64,000 bases of DNA, from NCBI GenBank assembly GCA_052117605.1, contig JBQKIT010000012.1; one strand, 5' to 3'. The position numbers were made by a program, and so were the translations under genes. The DNA is from CAG-791 sp000431495. GTDB taxonomy: Bacteria; Bacillota; Clostridia; Lachnospirales; Lachnospiraceae. Positions within the stretch are counted from its first letter, which is position 1. Each line of letters starts with the position of its first letter. Below the pieces are notes generated by a model. The model saw only the letters and a list, made by a program, of their open reading frames with translations, had not been told where the DNA came from and made no database searches. Of this stretch, positions 16,770 through 25,064 are shown piece by piece.

Positions 16770-17636
16770 TCAGCCCTTAATGCCCCCTTGCGACACGCCT
16801 TCCATGATTTTCCGATGGAAGATCAGAAACAGCAGAATCAGAGGAATGGAGATCGCAACCACAGCGGCCATCATCGCGGGGATATTCTCGCGTCCGAAAC
16901 CGTTCTCCCGAAGCTCCTGAATTCCGTTTGATACCAGAAAATACGAAGCGTCATCGGTAATCAGCCGCGGCCACACATAGGAATTCCAGCATTCTATGAT
17001 CTTCAGAATGGTGATGGTGACGATCGTCGGCTGACAGATTGGGATCATCACCTTCCAAAGGTATTTCAGATCCGAGGTTCCATCCACCTTCGCTGCCTTG
17101 TACAGCTCCTCCGGAACCTGCTCGAAGTTTTCCTTCAGCAGATAAATATAGAACACCGAGGTTACACTCGGAAGAATGAGTCCCAGATACGTGTTCCGCA
17201 GATTCCAGTCTGTGATTGTGACGAAATTCGTGATGATCACAAGCTCATTCGGGATCATCATCAGAGACAGATACAGCGTAAACAGCAGATTTTTTCCGCG
17301 AAAGCGAAGTCTCGCGAACGCATAGGCCGCAAGGATGGTGACGGCCAGCATGATCGCCGTGGTTGCCAGAGTGAAAACAATGGAATTCAGGAAGTACCTG
17401 CCCAGCGGAACCTGCGTGAAGGCATCTGCATAATTCTGCAGCGTGGGATGCGCCGCATACAGCTTCGGAACATATTCCGCATTATAGGAGCTGTAGCTTT
17501 TCAGGGAAGTCAGAATCATCCAGTAAAACGGAAACAAAACAATAACTGCCCATATCGCAAGAAGTGCATACACAACTGCTCTTCCGGCTTTTCTGCCAAT
17601 ACCGGCTTCCCGTCCGGCTTTCTGATGATTGCTCAT
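16770..17636 (-). CDS. Sugar ABC transporter permease, UgpE/MalG type
   Basis: This 288-residue permease has six hydrophobic segments. The EAA loop reads EELYKAAKVDGTSDLKYLWK, which contacts the ATPase. It begins with a short basic cytoplasmic stretch, then AVVYALLAIWAVIVLFPFYW. It overlaps the previous permease by four bases (ATGA), so the two are translationally coupled. With the UgpA-like protein it forms the channel of the import system for a sugar or sugar-phosphate. Confidence 0.9.
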   Translation of the reverse strand: MSNHQKAGREAGIGRKAGRAVVYALLAIWAVIVLFPFYWMILTSLKSYSSYNAEYVPKLYAAHPTLQNYADAFTQVPLGRYFLNSIVFTLATTAIMLAVTILAAYAFARLRFRGKNLLFTLYLSLMMIPNELVIITNFVTITDWNLRNTYLGLILPSVTSVFYIYLLKENFEQVPEELYKAAKVDGTSDLKYLWKVMIPICQPTIVTITILKIIECWNSYVWPRLITDDASYFLVSNGIQELRENGFGRENIPAMMAAVVAISIPLILLFLIFHRKIMEGVSQGGIKG

Positions 17637-18529
17637 GAAGCCCCTTCCTCTCTTCCGGTCAGCATAAGATTGTTCACGGTAACGGTGAATACAATGGCAA
17701 ACAAAAGCAAGGACGCAGCAGATGCATAGGACGGATATCCGCCGCTTTCTCCGTACAGCATGTCATATACATAGCCCACAATGGTATTCATGCCTGCCGC
17801 ATTCAGATTCGTTCCGAAGATTGCAACCTCATCACTGTAGGCCTTGAAGGCTCCGATAAAGCCGGTGATCACCAGATAGGTAATCATAGGCGCAATCATG
17901 GGAAGTGTGATCTTATAGAAAATCCGGAAGCTCCTCGTTCCGTCTACCTTTGCCGCCTTGTAGTAGTCCGGATTGACGCCTGCCAGTGCACTGGTCAGAA
18001 TCAGGATCTTGAAGGGAAGCACGATCCAGACGGTATAGATGCACATCACCAGCATCTTCGCCCAGTAGGGGCCCTCAATAAAATCGACCGGAGTTCCTCC
18101 AAAAAAGCGGATCAGAAGATTGATAAAGCCCTCCGAATACGGAGTCTTTTTGAAAAGAATCATGAAGACAAGGCCGACTGCCAGCGTATTCGTGACATAT
18201 GGCAGAAAAAAGATGGTCTGAAACAAATCCTTGAATCGGGAAATGGAATTCAGCCCCAATGAAATCAAAAGCGCCAGTCCCGTCGAAACGGGAACCGTAA
18301 TGATGACAATCAGAAAGGTGTTCTGCAGTGCCTGCAGAAAATACGGATCCCGCAGCACATACCGAAAATTATAAAGTCCGATGCCCCAGTAGGTCTGCGC
18401 GGCGGAATTGTAGCCCTCCTCCAGTGAATATACGATGACATCAAAAAGCGGGTATACCATGAAGATACCCAGAAAAATCAGTGAAGGAAGAAGATACAGC
18501 CATGGCTTCCACTTACCGGTGTTGTTCAT
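17633..18529 (-). CDS. Sugar ABC transporter permease, UgpA/MalF type
   Basis: This 298-residue membrane protein has about six helices. Its EAA loop is PDYYKAAKVDGTRSFRIFYK. The first segment, WLYLLPSLIFLGIFMVYPLF, is typical of UgpA-type permeases. It overlaps the ATPase gene upstream by four bases (18526-18529) and the next permease by four bases, so three genes are tightly coupled. Confidence 0.9.
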   Translation of the reverse strand: MNNTGKWKPWLYLLPSLIFLGIFMVYPLFDVIVYSLEEGYNSAAQTYWGIGLYNFRYVLRDPYFLQALQNTFLIVIITVPVSTGLALLISLGLNSISRFKDLFQTIFFLPYVTNTLAVGLVFMILFKKTPYSEGFINLLIRFFGGTPVDFIEGPYWAKMLVMCIYTVWIVLPFKILILTSALAGVNPDYYKAAKVDGTRSFRIFYKITLPMIAPMITYLVITGFIGAFKAYSDEVAIFGTNLNAAGMNTIVGYVYDMLYGESGGYPSYASAASLLLFAIVFTVTVNNLMLTGREEGAS

Positions 18530-19674
18530 TTCTCTTCCACGGCCTCCTCCGTCTCAGTACGCCTGCCTCTGCTCAAATCAATGCGTTCTCCGCCTGCAGC
18601 ATCAAACAGATAAACCTTACCCGGCTTTACGGCAAAGCAAAGCTCCGCTTTCCCGATTTCCATCCGGCTTTCCCCCGGAACAATCGCCCGAAGGGAAGCT
18701 CCCGTCATTCCCGGATGCTCCATCACCACACTGGTATCTCGTCCCATTACTTCCACCGACTTCAGACGGCAGCGGAAGGATCCGTCCTCCTTCAAGATAA
18801 AGCCCTCCGGCCGGATCCCGACCATGACCTTCCTGTCTCCTTCGCCTGCAGGCAGCCCTTCGGTTTCAAGAATCCGATCCTCACCCACATAGACACCGTC
18901 CTGACGGAGCTCTCCCTCCAGTACATTGATCGGAGGATTTCCGAGGAACTGTGCCACAAAAAGATTTTCCGGATTGTCATAGATTTCCTGCGGCTTCCCG
19001 ATCTGCTGCAGAACACCGTCCTTCATGACCACCATGCGATCCGAAATGCTCATGGCTTCTTCCTGATCGTGCGTCACGAAAACCGTAGTAATTCCGGTCT
19101 CCTGCTGAATACGGCGAATCTCCGCGCGCGTCTGAAGGCGCAGTCTCGCATCCAGGTTTGACAGCGGCTCATCGAGGAGAAGAACCTTGGGCATCTTCAC
19201 CAGAGCCCTGGCAATCGCAACGCGCTGCTGCTGTCCGCCTGAAAGCTCCCTTGGTCTTCGGTCCAGATACGGTTCAATCTGTACCAGCTTCGCCGCTTCC
19301 TCTACCCTGCGGTTCATCTCCTCCTTGCTCAGACGACTGGCGCCGGTAAGGTTCTGTAGCGGGAACAGAATGTTCTTCCGCACACTAAGATGCGGATACA
19401 ACGCATAGCTCTGAAACACCATTCCCACGCCGCGAAGCTCCGGCGGAAGATTCGTGACCTCCTCTTCTCCAAAGAAGATATGCCCTTCCGTAGGCTGCTC
19501 CAGCCCGCAGATCATATTCAGAGTTGTACTTTTCCCGCAGCCGGACGGTCCGAGAAGACTGACCAGCTCCCCATCAGGAATCTCAAAGCTGAAGTGATCA
19601 ACTGCCGTCACTTCTTCCTTTTTATGATCACGGTTCGGAAACCTTTTGGTCAGCTCCTTCAGCACAATTTTCAT
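18526..19674 (-). CDS. Sugar ABC transporter ATPase, UgpC/MsmX type
   Basis: This 382-residue ATPase has a Walker A GPSGCGKST, Q loop FQSYALYPHL, signature LSGGQQQRVAIARAL, Walker B VLLLDEPLSNLD and the H-loop in VFVTHDQEEAMS. A C-terminal TOBE/regulatory region runs from about residue 240. This is the energy subunit of the C-A-E-B import operon. The start at 19674 has GAGGGAG upstream and lies 21 bases after the mntP stop, so it may be co-transcribed with mntP. Confidence 0.92.
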   Translation of the reverse strand: MKIVLKELTKRFPNRDHKKEEVTAVDHFSFEIPDGELVSLLGPSGCGKSTTLNMICGLEQPTEGHIFFGEEEVTNLPPELRGVGMVFQSYALYPHLSVRKNILFPLQNLTGASRLSKEEMNRRVEEAAKLVQIEPYLDRRPRELSGGQQQRVAIARALVKMPKVLLLDEPLSNLDARLRLQTRAEIRRIQQETGITTVFVTHDQEEAMSISDRMVVMKDGVLQQIGKPQEIYDNPENLFVAQFLGNPPINVLEGELRQDGVYVGEDRILETEGLPAGEGDRKVMVGIRPEGFILKEDGSFRCRLKSVEVMGRDTSVVMEHPGMTGASLRAIVPGESRMEIGKAELCFAVKPGKVYLFDAAGGERIDLSRGRRTETEEAVEEK

Positions 19675-19695
19675 AATCTGTTCTCCCTCGCCGGT

Positions 19696-20304
19696 TTACA
19701 AAACACCCTTCACAAAGATTTCGACTCCGATGGCAATCAGAAGAAGGCCGCCGAAAATCGTTGCCTTATCCGCAAGACGTTCCCCGAATTTTTTTCCGAA
19801 CTTCAATCCTGCCATGCAGAGAACGAAGGTCGTCACTGCAATCAGAAAGGAACAGACTGCTGCCATCATGGTACCATAATCCGAAATGGTAAAGCCAACG
19901 GAAAGCGCATCAATGGAGGTTGCAATTCCCTGCACCATCAATGTCCCAAAACCAAGACAGGCTTCCTGCTTCCTTTGTGCTTCCTCTGCCTCAGCGCTTT
20001 TCCCGCTCCGAACGCTGCGGATTCCCTCCGCCAGCATTTTCCCCCCGATCAGGGCCAGAAGAAGCAACGCAATCCACGGAATGAATTTCCGGAACGTCTC
20101 AAACTGCTCCGCGACGGCATGAACGCAAAACCATCCGATCATCGGCATGGCAAACTGATACCCCGCATATGTCCCCGCCACCCGGCACATTTTACTGCGC
20201 GGCATATGCGGCTCATTCAATCCATTGGCAATGGAAACCGAAAATGCATCCATGGCAAGGCCGGCGCCAAGCAGGATACTGTTCAGTACAAAAACAACAT
20301 TCAT
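19696..20304 (-). CDS. mntP: Manganese efflux pump MntP
   Basis: This 202-residue, six-helix protein has the two internal repeat motifs of the family, GLAMDAFSVSIANG near the N-terminus and ATSIDALSVGFTISDYG in the second half. The Asp residues in these motifs are needed for Mn2+ export. The loop between the halves is charged. In many bacteria the gene is controlled by a yybP-ykoY manganese riboswitch, but no such sequence is visible in the 107-base gap upstream. That gap instead contains a terminator hairpin about 30 bases before the ATG. It is followed closely by the Ugp-type operon. Confidence 0.92.
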   Translation of the reverse strand: MNVVFVLNSILLGAGLAMDAFSVSIANGLNEPHMPRSKMCRVAGTYAGYQFAMPMIGWFCVHAVAEQFETFRKFIPWIALLLLALIGGKMLAEGIRSVRSGKSAEAEEAQRKQEACLGFGTLMVQGIATSIDALSVGFTISDYGTMMAAVCSFLIAVTTFVLCMAGLKFGKKFGERLADKATIFGGLLLIAIGVEIFVKGVL

Positions 20305-20333
20305 GCTTTACTCCTTCACCTATCTCATAACCC

Positions 20334-20364
20334 AAAAACAGGCACAGCCTTTCGGCCATGCCTG
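20334..20364 (-). terminator. Terminator/attenuator between the HTH gene and mntP
   Basis: The minus strand reads CAGGCATGGCC-GAAA-GGCTGTGCCTGTTTTT, a stable hairpin with a U tract. It lies after the HTH regulator stop and about 30 bases before the mntP start. With so little space for another promoter, mntP is either read through from upstream or started very close to its ribosome binding site. Confidence 0.75.
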
Positions 20365-20411
20365 CTTGTCAGAAATTGTCGCACTCTTCTCCGGAATTAG
20401 TCAATTCTAAT

Positions 20412-21719
20412 TCACGCAATTGTCTTTTCACGCACCCTTTTCCGGATAATGTCATTGTTCAGCGAAGTAACTCTGCTCTCAAACCAGTCTGCGAGCGGAT
20501 CGACCACATCCCTGTTGGTAAAGCAAATCATATAATTGGTTCGTTCATAAGGAACAAACACGGCCGCCTGCCGTCCAATCAGGAACATCTGCCACTCCTT
20601 ATGCACGCGCACGCGCCGGTCATCAAGAAGAAACGTAATCCGATCCCTGTGCTCATTGATCGTTTCGCGCACCTTCTTCATATCTTCCGGGTCGATTCGC
20701 AGATCCACTCCCGCCTCATGGATTCTGGAATCCATGAAGAACGCTTCCATTCCGTTCTGTGTGGTAAACTCTCTTACATTCAGATTCCGGAAGGTCTGTC
20801 CGTAGGAAACAAATTCTTCCTCCTGCATATACTTTCGGACCATTTCATCCGTGGAGCACAGCCATGCACAGGGCCTCGGAGTCAGAAGGTAAACGGGCTC
20901 TCTTCCAATCGTCAGCCAATTACGATAGAAAAACTGCATGATCGATATATAATCAGTCTCCGTCGATGCAATCTCTTCGCCATCCTTCAGGATATGGTCA
21001 AAATTATCCCTGTATGCATTGACAATACCCGGATCCTGCACCTCAACAATCTGTTTCTCATTGTAGCTGATGAGCAGCATCCCCGTTCCGCCAATGATAT
21101 AGTACGGAAAAGCAACGGTATTTAACCCCGTCATGGGCTTTCCCAGAGAATATGCATGGAACCGGATCGTTTTCCCCTTCAGATGGAAAAACCAGTCCTT
21201 GAATTTCGGATACTTGCCCGCTGCACCTCTCCTGCTGCTCTCTTCCGCAAGCAGCTGAAAAATCTCCGGAGCTTTCTCATTGTCGGGAGCAGAATTCTCC
21301 ATCGCCTGAAAGACATCCGTCGTTCTTCTGCTGATGGAAGGAAGAAAAAGACGGAAGCGCTCTGCTCCTGCCGCCGTTTCACGTTCCAGAAATGCTGCAA
21401 TCTGCTGACCCTCTCTGGTGTGTCTTCCTGTAGTCTCCTCCTCGGAAAGAGAATTGAAAAACTGCTTCACATACTGACGGTTCTGATAGGTCTTCGCGTC
21501 CACACGCTCCTCTTCATAGCAGTCAATCAGCTTGCCATAGGTTGCCGCATCCGGATGAATATACTCGCAAATCCGCTCGATCTGATCCTCCGTGGCAACC
21601 CGGTTTCCCCGAAGGATCTGATAAAACGTTGACCGGTCAATGCCGGTTTCTCTGATGACATAATTCTTAGACTCACTGGCCTGGCTTAACAGGTCAGAAA
21701 GCATGCTCCCCACACTCAC
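20412..21719 (-). CDS. Helix-turn-helix regulator with large C-terminal domain
   Basis: Residues about 5-60 form an HTH of the XRE/Cro type (ESKNYVIRETGIDRSTFYQI, then LRGNRVATEDQIERIC). The remaining 370 residues are soluble and of no family I know. The protein has 435 residues. The GTG at 21717-21719 is preceded by GAGAGG nine bases away. An in-frame ATG at 21704 has its GGGGAG too close. The leader contains an 11-base G tract. The gene lies between terminators, so it is a single unit. A sensor role for the C-terminal part is only a guess. Confidence 0.7.
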   Translation of the reverse strand: MSVGSMLSDLLSQASESKNYVIRETGIDRSTFYQILRGNRVATEDQIERICEYIHPDAATYGKLIDCYEEERVDAKTYQNRQYVKQFFNSLSEEETTGRHTREGQQIAAFLERETAAGAERFRLFLPSISRRTTDVFQAMENSAPDNEKAPEIFQLLAEESSRRGAAGKYPKFKDWFFHLKGKTIRFHAYSLGKPMTGLNTVAFPYYIIGGTGMLLISYNEKQIVEVQDPGIVNAYRDNFDHILKDGEEIASTETDYISIMQFFYRNWLTIGREPVYLLTPRPCAWLCSTDEMVRKYMQEEEFVSYGQTFRNLNVREFTTQNGMEAFFMDSRIHEAGVDLRIDPEDMKKVRETINEHRDRITFLLDDRRVRVHKEWQMFLIGRQAAVFVPYERTNYMICFTNRDVVDPLADWFESRVTSLNNDIIRKRVREKTIA

Positions 21720-22000
21720 TCGTCAGTACCTCTCAGCAAAATTTCTTTCCCCGTTTTTTATGAGCAATACCAGTTTTTTACCCCCCCCCCCGATGATTTT
21801 CAAAAAAATCATCGATTTCACATCTGCAGACAATTGTGCCAAGGGAAATGATTAAGTTATTCTAGCATTAAAATGCACGCACGCAGAGTGGCAAGCACAG
21901 TGCCGCTATTTGCCACTGCTCACCGGACAACGACCTTTTTTATCACACAGTTTTCACCCTTTCTGAATATAATTCAAACTATTGATTTCGTTACTTAAGC
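21720..22000 (-). promoter_or_regulatory. Leader of the HTH gene with G11 tract, hairpin and inverted repeat
   Basis: On the minus strand, from upstream to start, there are three elements. First is an inverted repeat GTGGCAA...TTGCCAC (21888-21916). Second is a hairpin CGATGATTTT/AAAATCATCG (21791-21814). Third, directly after the hairpin, is an 11-base G run (21781-21791), about 60 bases before the GTG start. A possible -35 TTGCCA overlaps one arm of the inverted repeat, but no clear -10 was found. No gene is visible here. Confidence 0.5.
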
Positions 22001-22040
22001 AAAAAAGCGAATCAAAGGAAAGTAATTTTCCTCGATTCGC
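22001..22040 (-). terminator. Terminator of the YihS-like gene
   Basis: The minus strand reads GCGAATC-GAGGAAA, loop, TTTCCTTT-GATTCGC followed by TTTTTTG, a strong intrinsic terminator about 20 bases after the isomerase stop codon. Confidence 0.85.
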
Positions 22041-22059
22041 CCTCTTTTTATGTATTTTT

Positions 22060-23313
22060 TCAGATTCTTCGATCGTCCTTCACCGCTCTTGCGATGGAAA
22101 CCGCTGCGTTATAGAACGGAATCAGCGTTGCCTGCGTGCCATGATACAGGTCCGATTTGCCGGGCCATACCGTGTTCAGCACCTGATTATTGCGGTCCAG
22201 CTGGTGGTACCAGGAGCCATGCTCGTGGTCCATCACCTTCTCATCCAGATATTTCATGAACCAGCTGTAATAATCCGCATAAATCGCTTTGCCGGTCACC
22301 TGGTAAAGCGAAGCGGAGGTATTGATGGCCTCTGCCAGCGTCCAGTGCATTCTGTCATGAACCACAGGCTTCCCGTTCCAGTCGGTGGTATAGACAATTC
22401 CGGGAGCTCCGTCCGTATCCCAGGCATCCAGTGCCGCGCGGTTGAACAGGTTCTCGGCAGCCTCCACATACGGAGCTGCCTGTTCGGAAACGGCTCCATT
22501 CTCCGCGCAGGGATACATGGACAGCGCCCACTGCGTAATCAGCCTCGCCCATTCAATGCCGTGTCCCGGGGTTGCCCCGTAAGGCTTGAACGGATCATCC
22601 GGCTTGTCCTTGTTGCATTCAAGATCTGCCGTCCAGTCACTCCTGTAGTGCTCCGGAATTCTCCAGCTGTTGGAGGAGGCCCAGCCGATCACGTGGTCAA
22701 TGATTCTTCCTGCCCGCACGCGGTAATCTTCCTTTCCGGCCGCATCCGCAGCTGCCAGAAAAGCCTCTACCGTATGCATATTCGCGTTCAGTCCCCGATA
22801 AGGATCCAGCTCCGTAAATTCTGTATTCCAGGTGTCTGCAGAGAGTCCGAGTTCCTCGTTCCAGAAGTACTTGTCATATACCGCCGCAGCCTTTTCAAAC
22901 AGCTCCTTCGCCGCGGGTCTTCCCGCAAGCATTCCGCTGGTTGCCGCAAGAATCACGAAGGCATGTGCATAGCACTGCTTCGGTCCCATGGGCTTTCCAT
23001 CCGCCGTCACAGCCGCATACCAGCCGTCGTGTTCCTTATCATGCAGTTCTCCGAGAAGGCCCTTCAGACCTGCATCTGCAAGCTCTTCGCTTCCCGGGTG
23101 TCCCAGAAGAGTTCCAAGGCTGTACACATGCACCATACGTGCGGTAATCCAGGTCTCGCGATTCCGATCCTTCCACGGTGTGCCGTCATCTCCAAGCCAG
23201 TAGGAGCCGCCCTCCGGCGATGGAAACTTATGTCCGAATGTCAGGAGATTCTCCCTTGCCTCCTGCAAAAATGTCCTGTTTTCTTCTGTGCCAATCTGAT
23301 ATTTCCGGTTCAT
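22060..23313 (-). CDS. YihS-like aldose-ketose isomerase (AGE superfamily)
   Basis: This 417-residue protein matches the E. coli YihS pattern closely: WITARMVHVYSLG and HPGSEELADAGL near the N-terminus, NANMHTVEAFL, the active-site segment GATPGHGIEWARL (His), DGAPGIVYTTDWNGKPVV and the second active-site His in SDLYHGTQA. YihS interconverts sulfoquinovose and its keto form and also mannose, glucose and fructose. From my memory of the E. coli sequence, the residue before Asp-Ile-Tyr-His is Gln there and Ser here, so the substrate may be an ordinary hexose such as mannose. The gene stands alone, with an operator-like repeat upstream, next to an orphan sugar-binding protein. No other sulfoglycolysis gene is in the window. 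Confidence 0.85.
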   Translation of the reverse strand: MNRKYQIGTEENRTFLQEARENLLTFGHKFPSPEGGSYWLGDDGTPWKDRNRETWITARMVHVYSLGTLLGHPGSEELADAGLKGLLGELHDKEHDGWYAAVTADGKPMGPKQCYAHAFVILAATSGMLAGRPAAKELFEKAAAVYDKYFWNEELGLSADTWNTEFTELDPYRGLNANMHTVEAFLAAADAAGKEDYRVRAGRIIDHVIGWASSNSWRIPEHYRSDWTADLECNKDKPDDPFKPYGATPGHGIEWARLITQWALSMYPCAENGAVSEQAAPYVEAAENLFNRAALDAWDTDGAPGIVYTTDWNGKPVVHDRMHWTLAEAINTSASLYQVTGKAIYADYYSWFMKYLDEKVMDHEHGSWYHQLDRNNQVLNTVWPGKSDLYHGTQATLIPFYNAAVSIARAVKDDRRI

Positions 23314-23608
23314 CTTTCTTCTGCCTCCCCTTTGCGCAGCAAATCTTATCCCCTTAGAATTTCCGCCTCTGCGAGATTACTGTGTCTTTCTCCATTGTTG
23401 CACACTTCACCGGGATTTACTATTGTTTAATCCCGTTTAATTTATTTTAATTTCAGGTGGATGATCGCTGCTGTCTCTGCCTTTCCCAGTCTGCAGGCCG
23501 CATGGTTCTTCATCACAGGCCATTTTTCCAGAACATCCAGAAACGCCGTTTCCACATCCGCCGGCCCATCCTTACGCGGGTCACGCTCCGCTATACTGCT
23601 CGTACTGA
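23314..23608 (-). promoter_or_regulatory. Upstream region of the YihS-like gene with operator-like repeat and coding-like remnant
   Basis: An inverted repeat CGGGATT (23411-23417) / AATCCCG (23429-23435), with 11 bases between arms, lies about 100 bases upstream of the isomerase start. It could be a repressor site of the LacI type. Farther up, the minus strand from about 23590 to a TAA at 23442-23444 reads as a coding-like frame without a start codon. No clear terminator follows the binding protein gene. Confidence 0.45.
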
Positions 23609-24922
23609 TTATTTTGCATAGGAGATGCAGGTATCCTGGAAGGTCTGCAGTGCTGCCATCAGGTCCTCATCGCTGGACTTCTCATTCAGTGTTCCGGTGA
23701 TGACATCATCGCCAAGGCCGGTTGCCAGTGTCCAGTAATCTCCGGGATACTGACCCTGCGGCTTGTTTCTGAGGAGCTGCTCATTCAGTGCACTCAGAGC
23801 CTCGTCTGCCTGAACCTCATCCGACTGCTGTGCTTCCAGATTGGACGGTCCCCAGCCGATTGCCTCGTAGCGTGCAAGCTGTACTTCTCCGCTGGAGAGA
23901 TATGCTGCAAGAGCATCGCAGACGGCGAGCTTGTTCTTATCCTCCTGCGGCTTTACGCCGAGAAGCTTGTAGCCGGAGAAGCCGGACATCTGATAGGTCT
24001 TTCCATCCGATCCCTGGAAGGACGGCAGCGGAGTGCAGCCATAGTTGTCACCGAATACTTCCTTCACGATTGTAGCATCCCAGGTTCCGTCAACAATGGC
24101 GCCAATCGTTGTTGCCTCACCGGCAGCAGAACCGTTTACAAAGGCAGAAGAGCTGCTCAGACGAATCATTTCCTTCAGAGCTACCAGGCCCTGGTCAGAA
24201 GCGTAATTTACGTTTGCACTGGTAAAGTTTCCGGTATCATCTGTTTCATAGGAAAGGTCGCAGCCTGTGCCGAAGAAGAACGCGGTCTGATACCAGCCGG
24301 AGTTGATTTCCATATAGATATTCTTTCCTGCCTTTTCGCAGTCCGCAATGATCGCATCAAGATCGGTGGGATCGGTGACAACGCTCTTGTCATAGTACAT
24401 GAAATAACCATTGTCCGAAGTCAGAGGATATGCATACAGAGTGGATCCAACGGTTGCCGCACCGACAGCGCCCTCGTCATTGTCTGCCTCTACCGCAGCA
24501 ACGTTCTCGGGGGCAACCTCCTCCAGAGCGCCTGCTGCCACAAGACGAGCGATCTGATCCTGTGCAAAGGTATAGACATCGCCGCCTGCTTCCACGCCTG
24601 TGATGACATTGGCAGCGGCATCTCCCTCACCGACTGCCTCTACCGTAAAGGTTGCATTTGCAACGCCTGGGTTTGCTTCCTGGAACTTCGCAATCTGTTC
24701 CTGCGTGAAGCTCACTGCATTATCCGCAACCCATACCTTAATGTCTCCGTCATAGTCAAGCTCTGCAGGAGCTGCATCCTCTGCTTCCGCCTCTTCCGTG
24801 GTGTCCTCTGCAGTATCTTCTGCCGCAGCCGAAGCTGCCGGTGCGGAAGAATTTCCGCATCCTGCGAGCATTGCGGAAGCAAGCGCGCCTGCCATCAGTA
24901 CAGAAACAATCCTCTTTTTCAT
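23609..24922 (-). CDS. Orphan sugar-binding lipoprotein (ABC type, MalE-like)
   Basis: This 437-residue protein has lipobox LAGC (Cys 22), then an acidic low-complexity linker to about residue 53, then a binding-protein fold starting YDGDIKVWVADNAVSFTQEQ. The fold includes the family pattern LYAYPLTSDNGYFMYYDKSV. The site AGGAGG precedes the ATG by four bases. Unlike the Ugp-type set, no permease or ATPase genes lie next to it. It may use permeases and a shared MsmX-type ATPase coded elsewhere. It is followed by the YihS-like isomerase on the same strand, which suggests that an imported hexose is isomerised. Confidence 0.85.
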   Translation of the reverse strand: MKKRIVSVLMAGALASAMLAGCGNSSAPAASAAAEDTAEDTTEEAEAEDAAPAELDYDGDIKVWVADNAVSFTQEQIAKFQEANPGVANATFTVEAVGEGDAAANVITGVEAGGDVYTFAQDQIARLVAAGALEEVAPENVAAVEADNDEGAVGAATVGSTLYAYPLTSDNGYFMYYDKSVVTDPTDLDAIIADCEKAGKNIYMEINSGWYQTAFFFGTGCDLSYETDDTGNFTSANVNYASDQGLVALKEMIRLSSSSAFVNGSAAGEATTIGAIVDGTWDATIVKEVFGDNYGCTPLPSFQGSDGKTYQMSGFSGYKLLGVKPQEDKNKLAVCDALAAYLSSGEVQLARYEAIGWGPSNLEAQQSDEVQADEALSALNEQLLRNKPQGQYPGDYWTLATGLGDDVITGTLNEKSSDEDLMAALQTFQDTCISYAK

Positions 24923-24994
24923 TTGACCCTCCTAGGTTATCGCTTATTTCCAGCACTATTACCACCAATCGTTTCCTGTGACTTCAGAAGAACA

Positions 24995-25027
24995 CAAAAA
25001 TTTCGGGGCAGAATCCTTCTCGCCCCG
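24995..25027 (-). terminator. Terminator of the serine hydrolase operon
   Basis: The minus strand reads CGGGGC, an 11-12-base loop, GCCCCG followed by AAATTTTTG. It separates the two hydrolase genes from the sugar-binding protein gene. Confidence 0.7.
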
Positions 25028-25064
25028 GGAACATCCCAACATACATTCTATGTACTTTGCAGTC

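Noticed and set aside
20305..20411. yybP-ykoY manganese riboswitch before mntP
   Set aside because: The gap is short and is mostly taken up by a terminator hairpin. The conserved loops of the riboswitch are not present.
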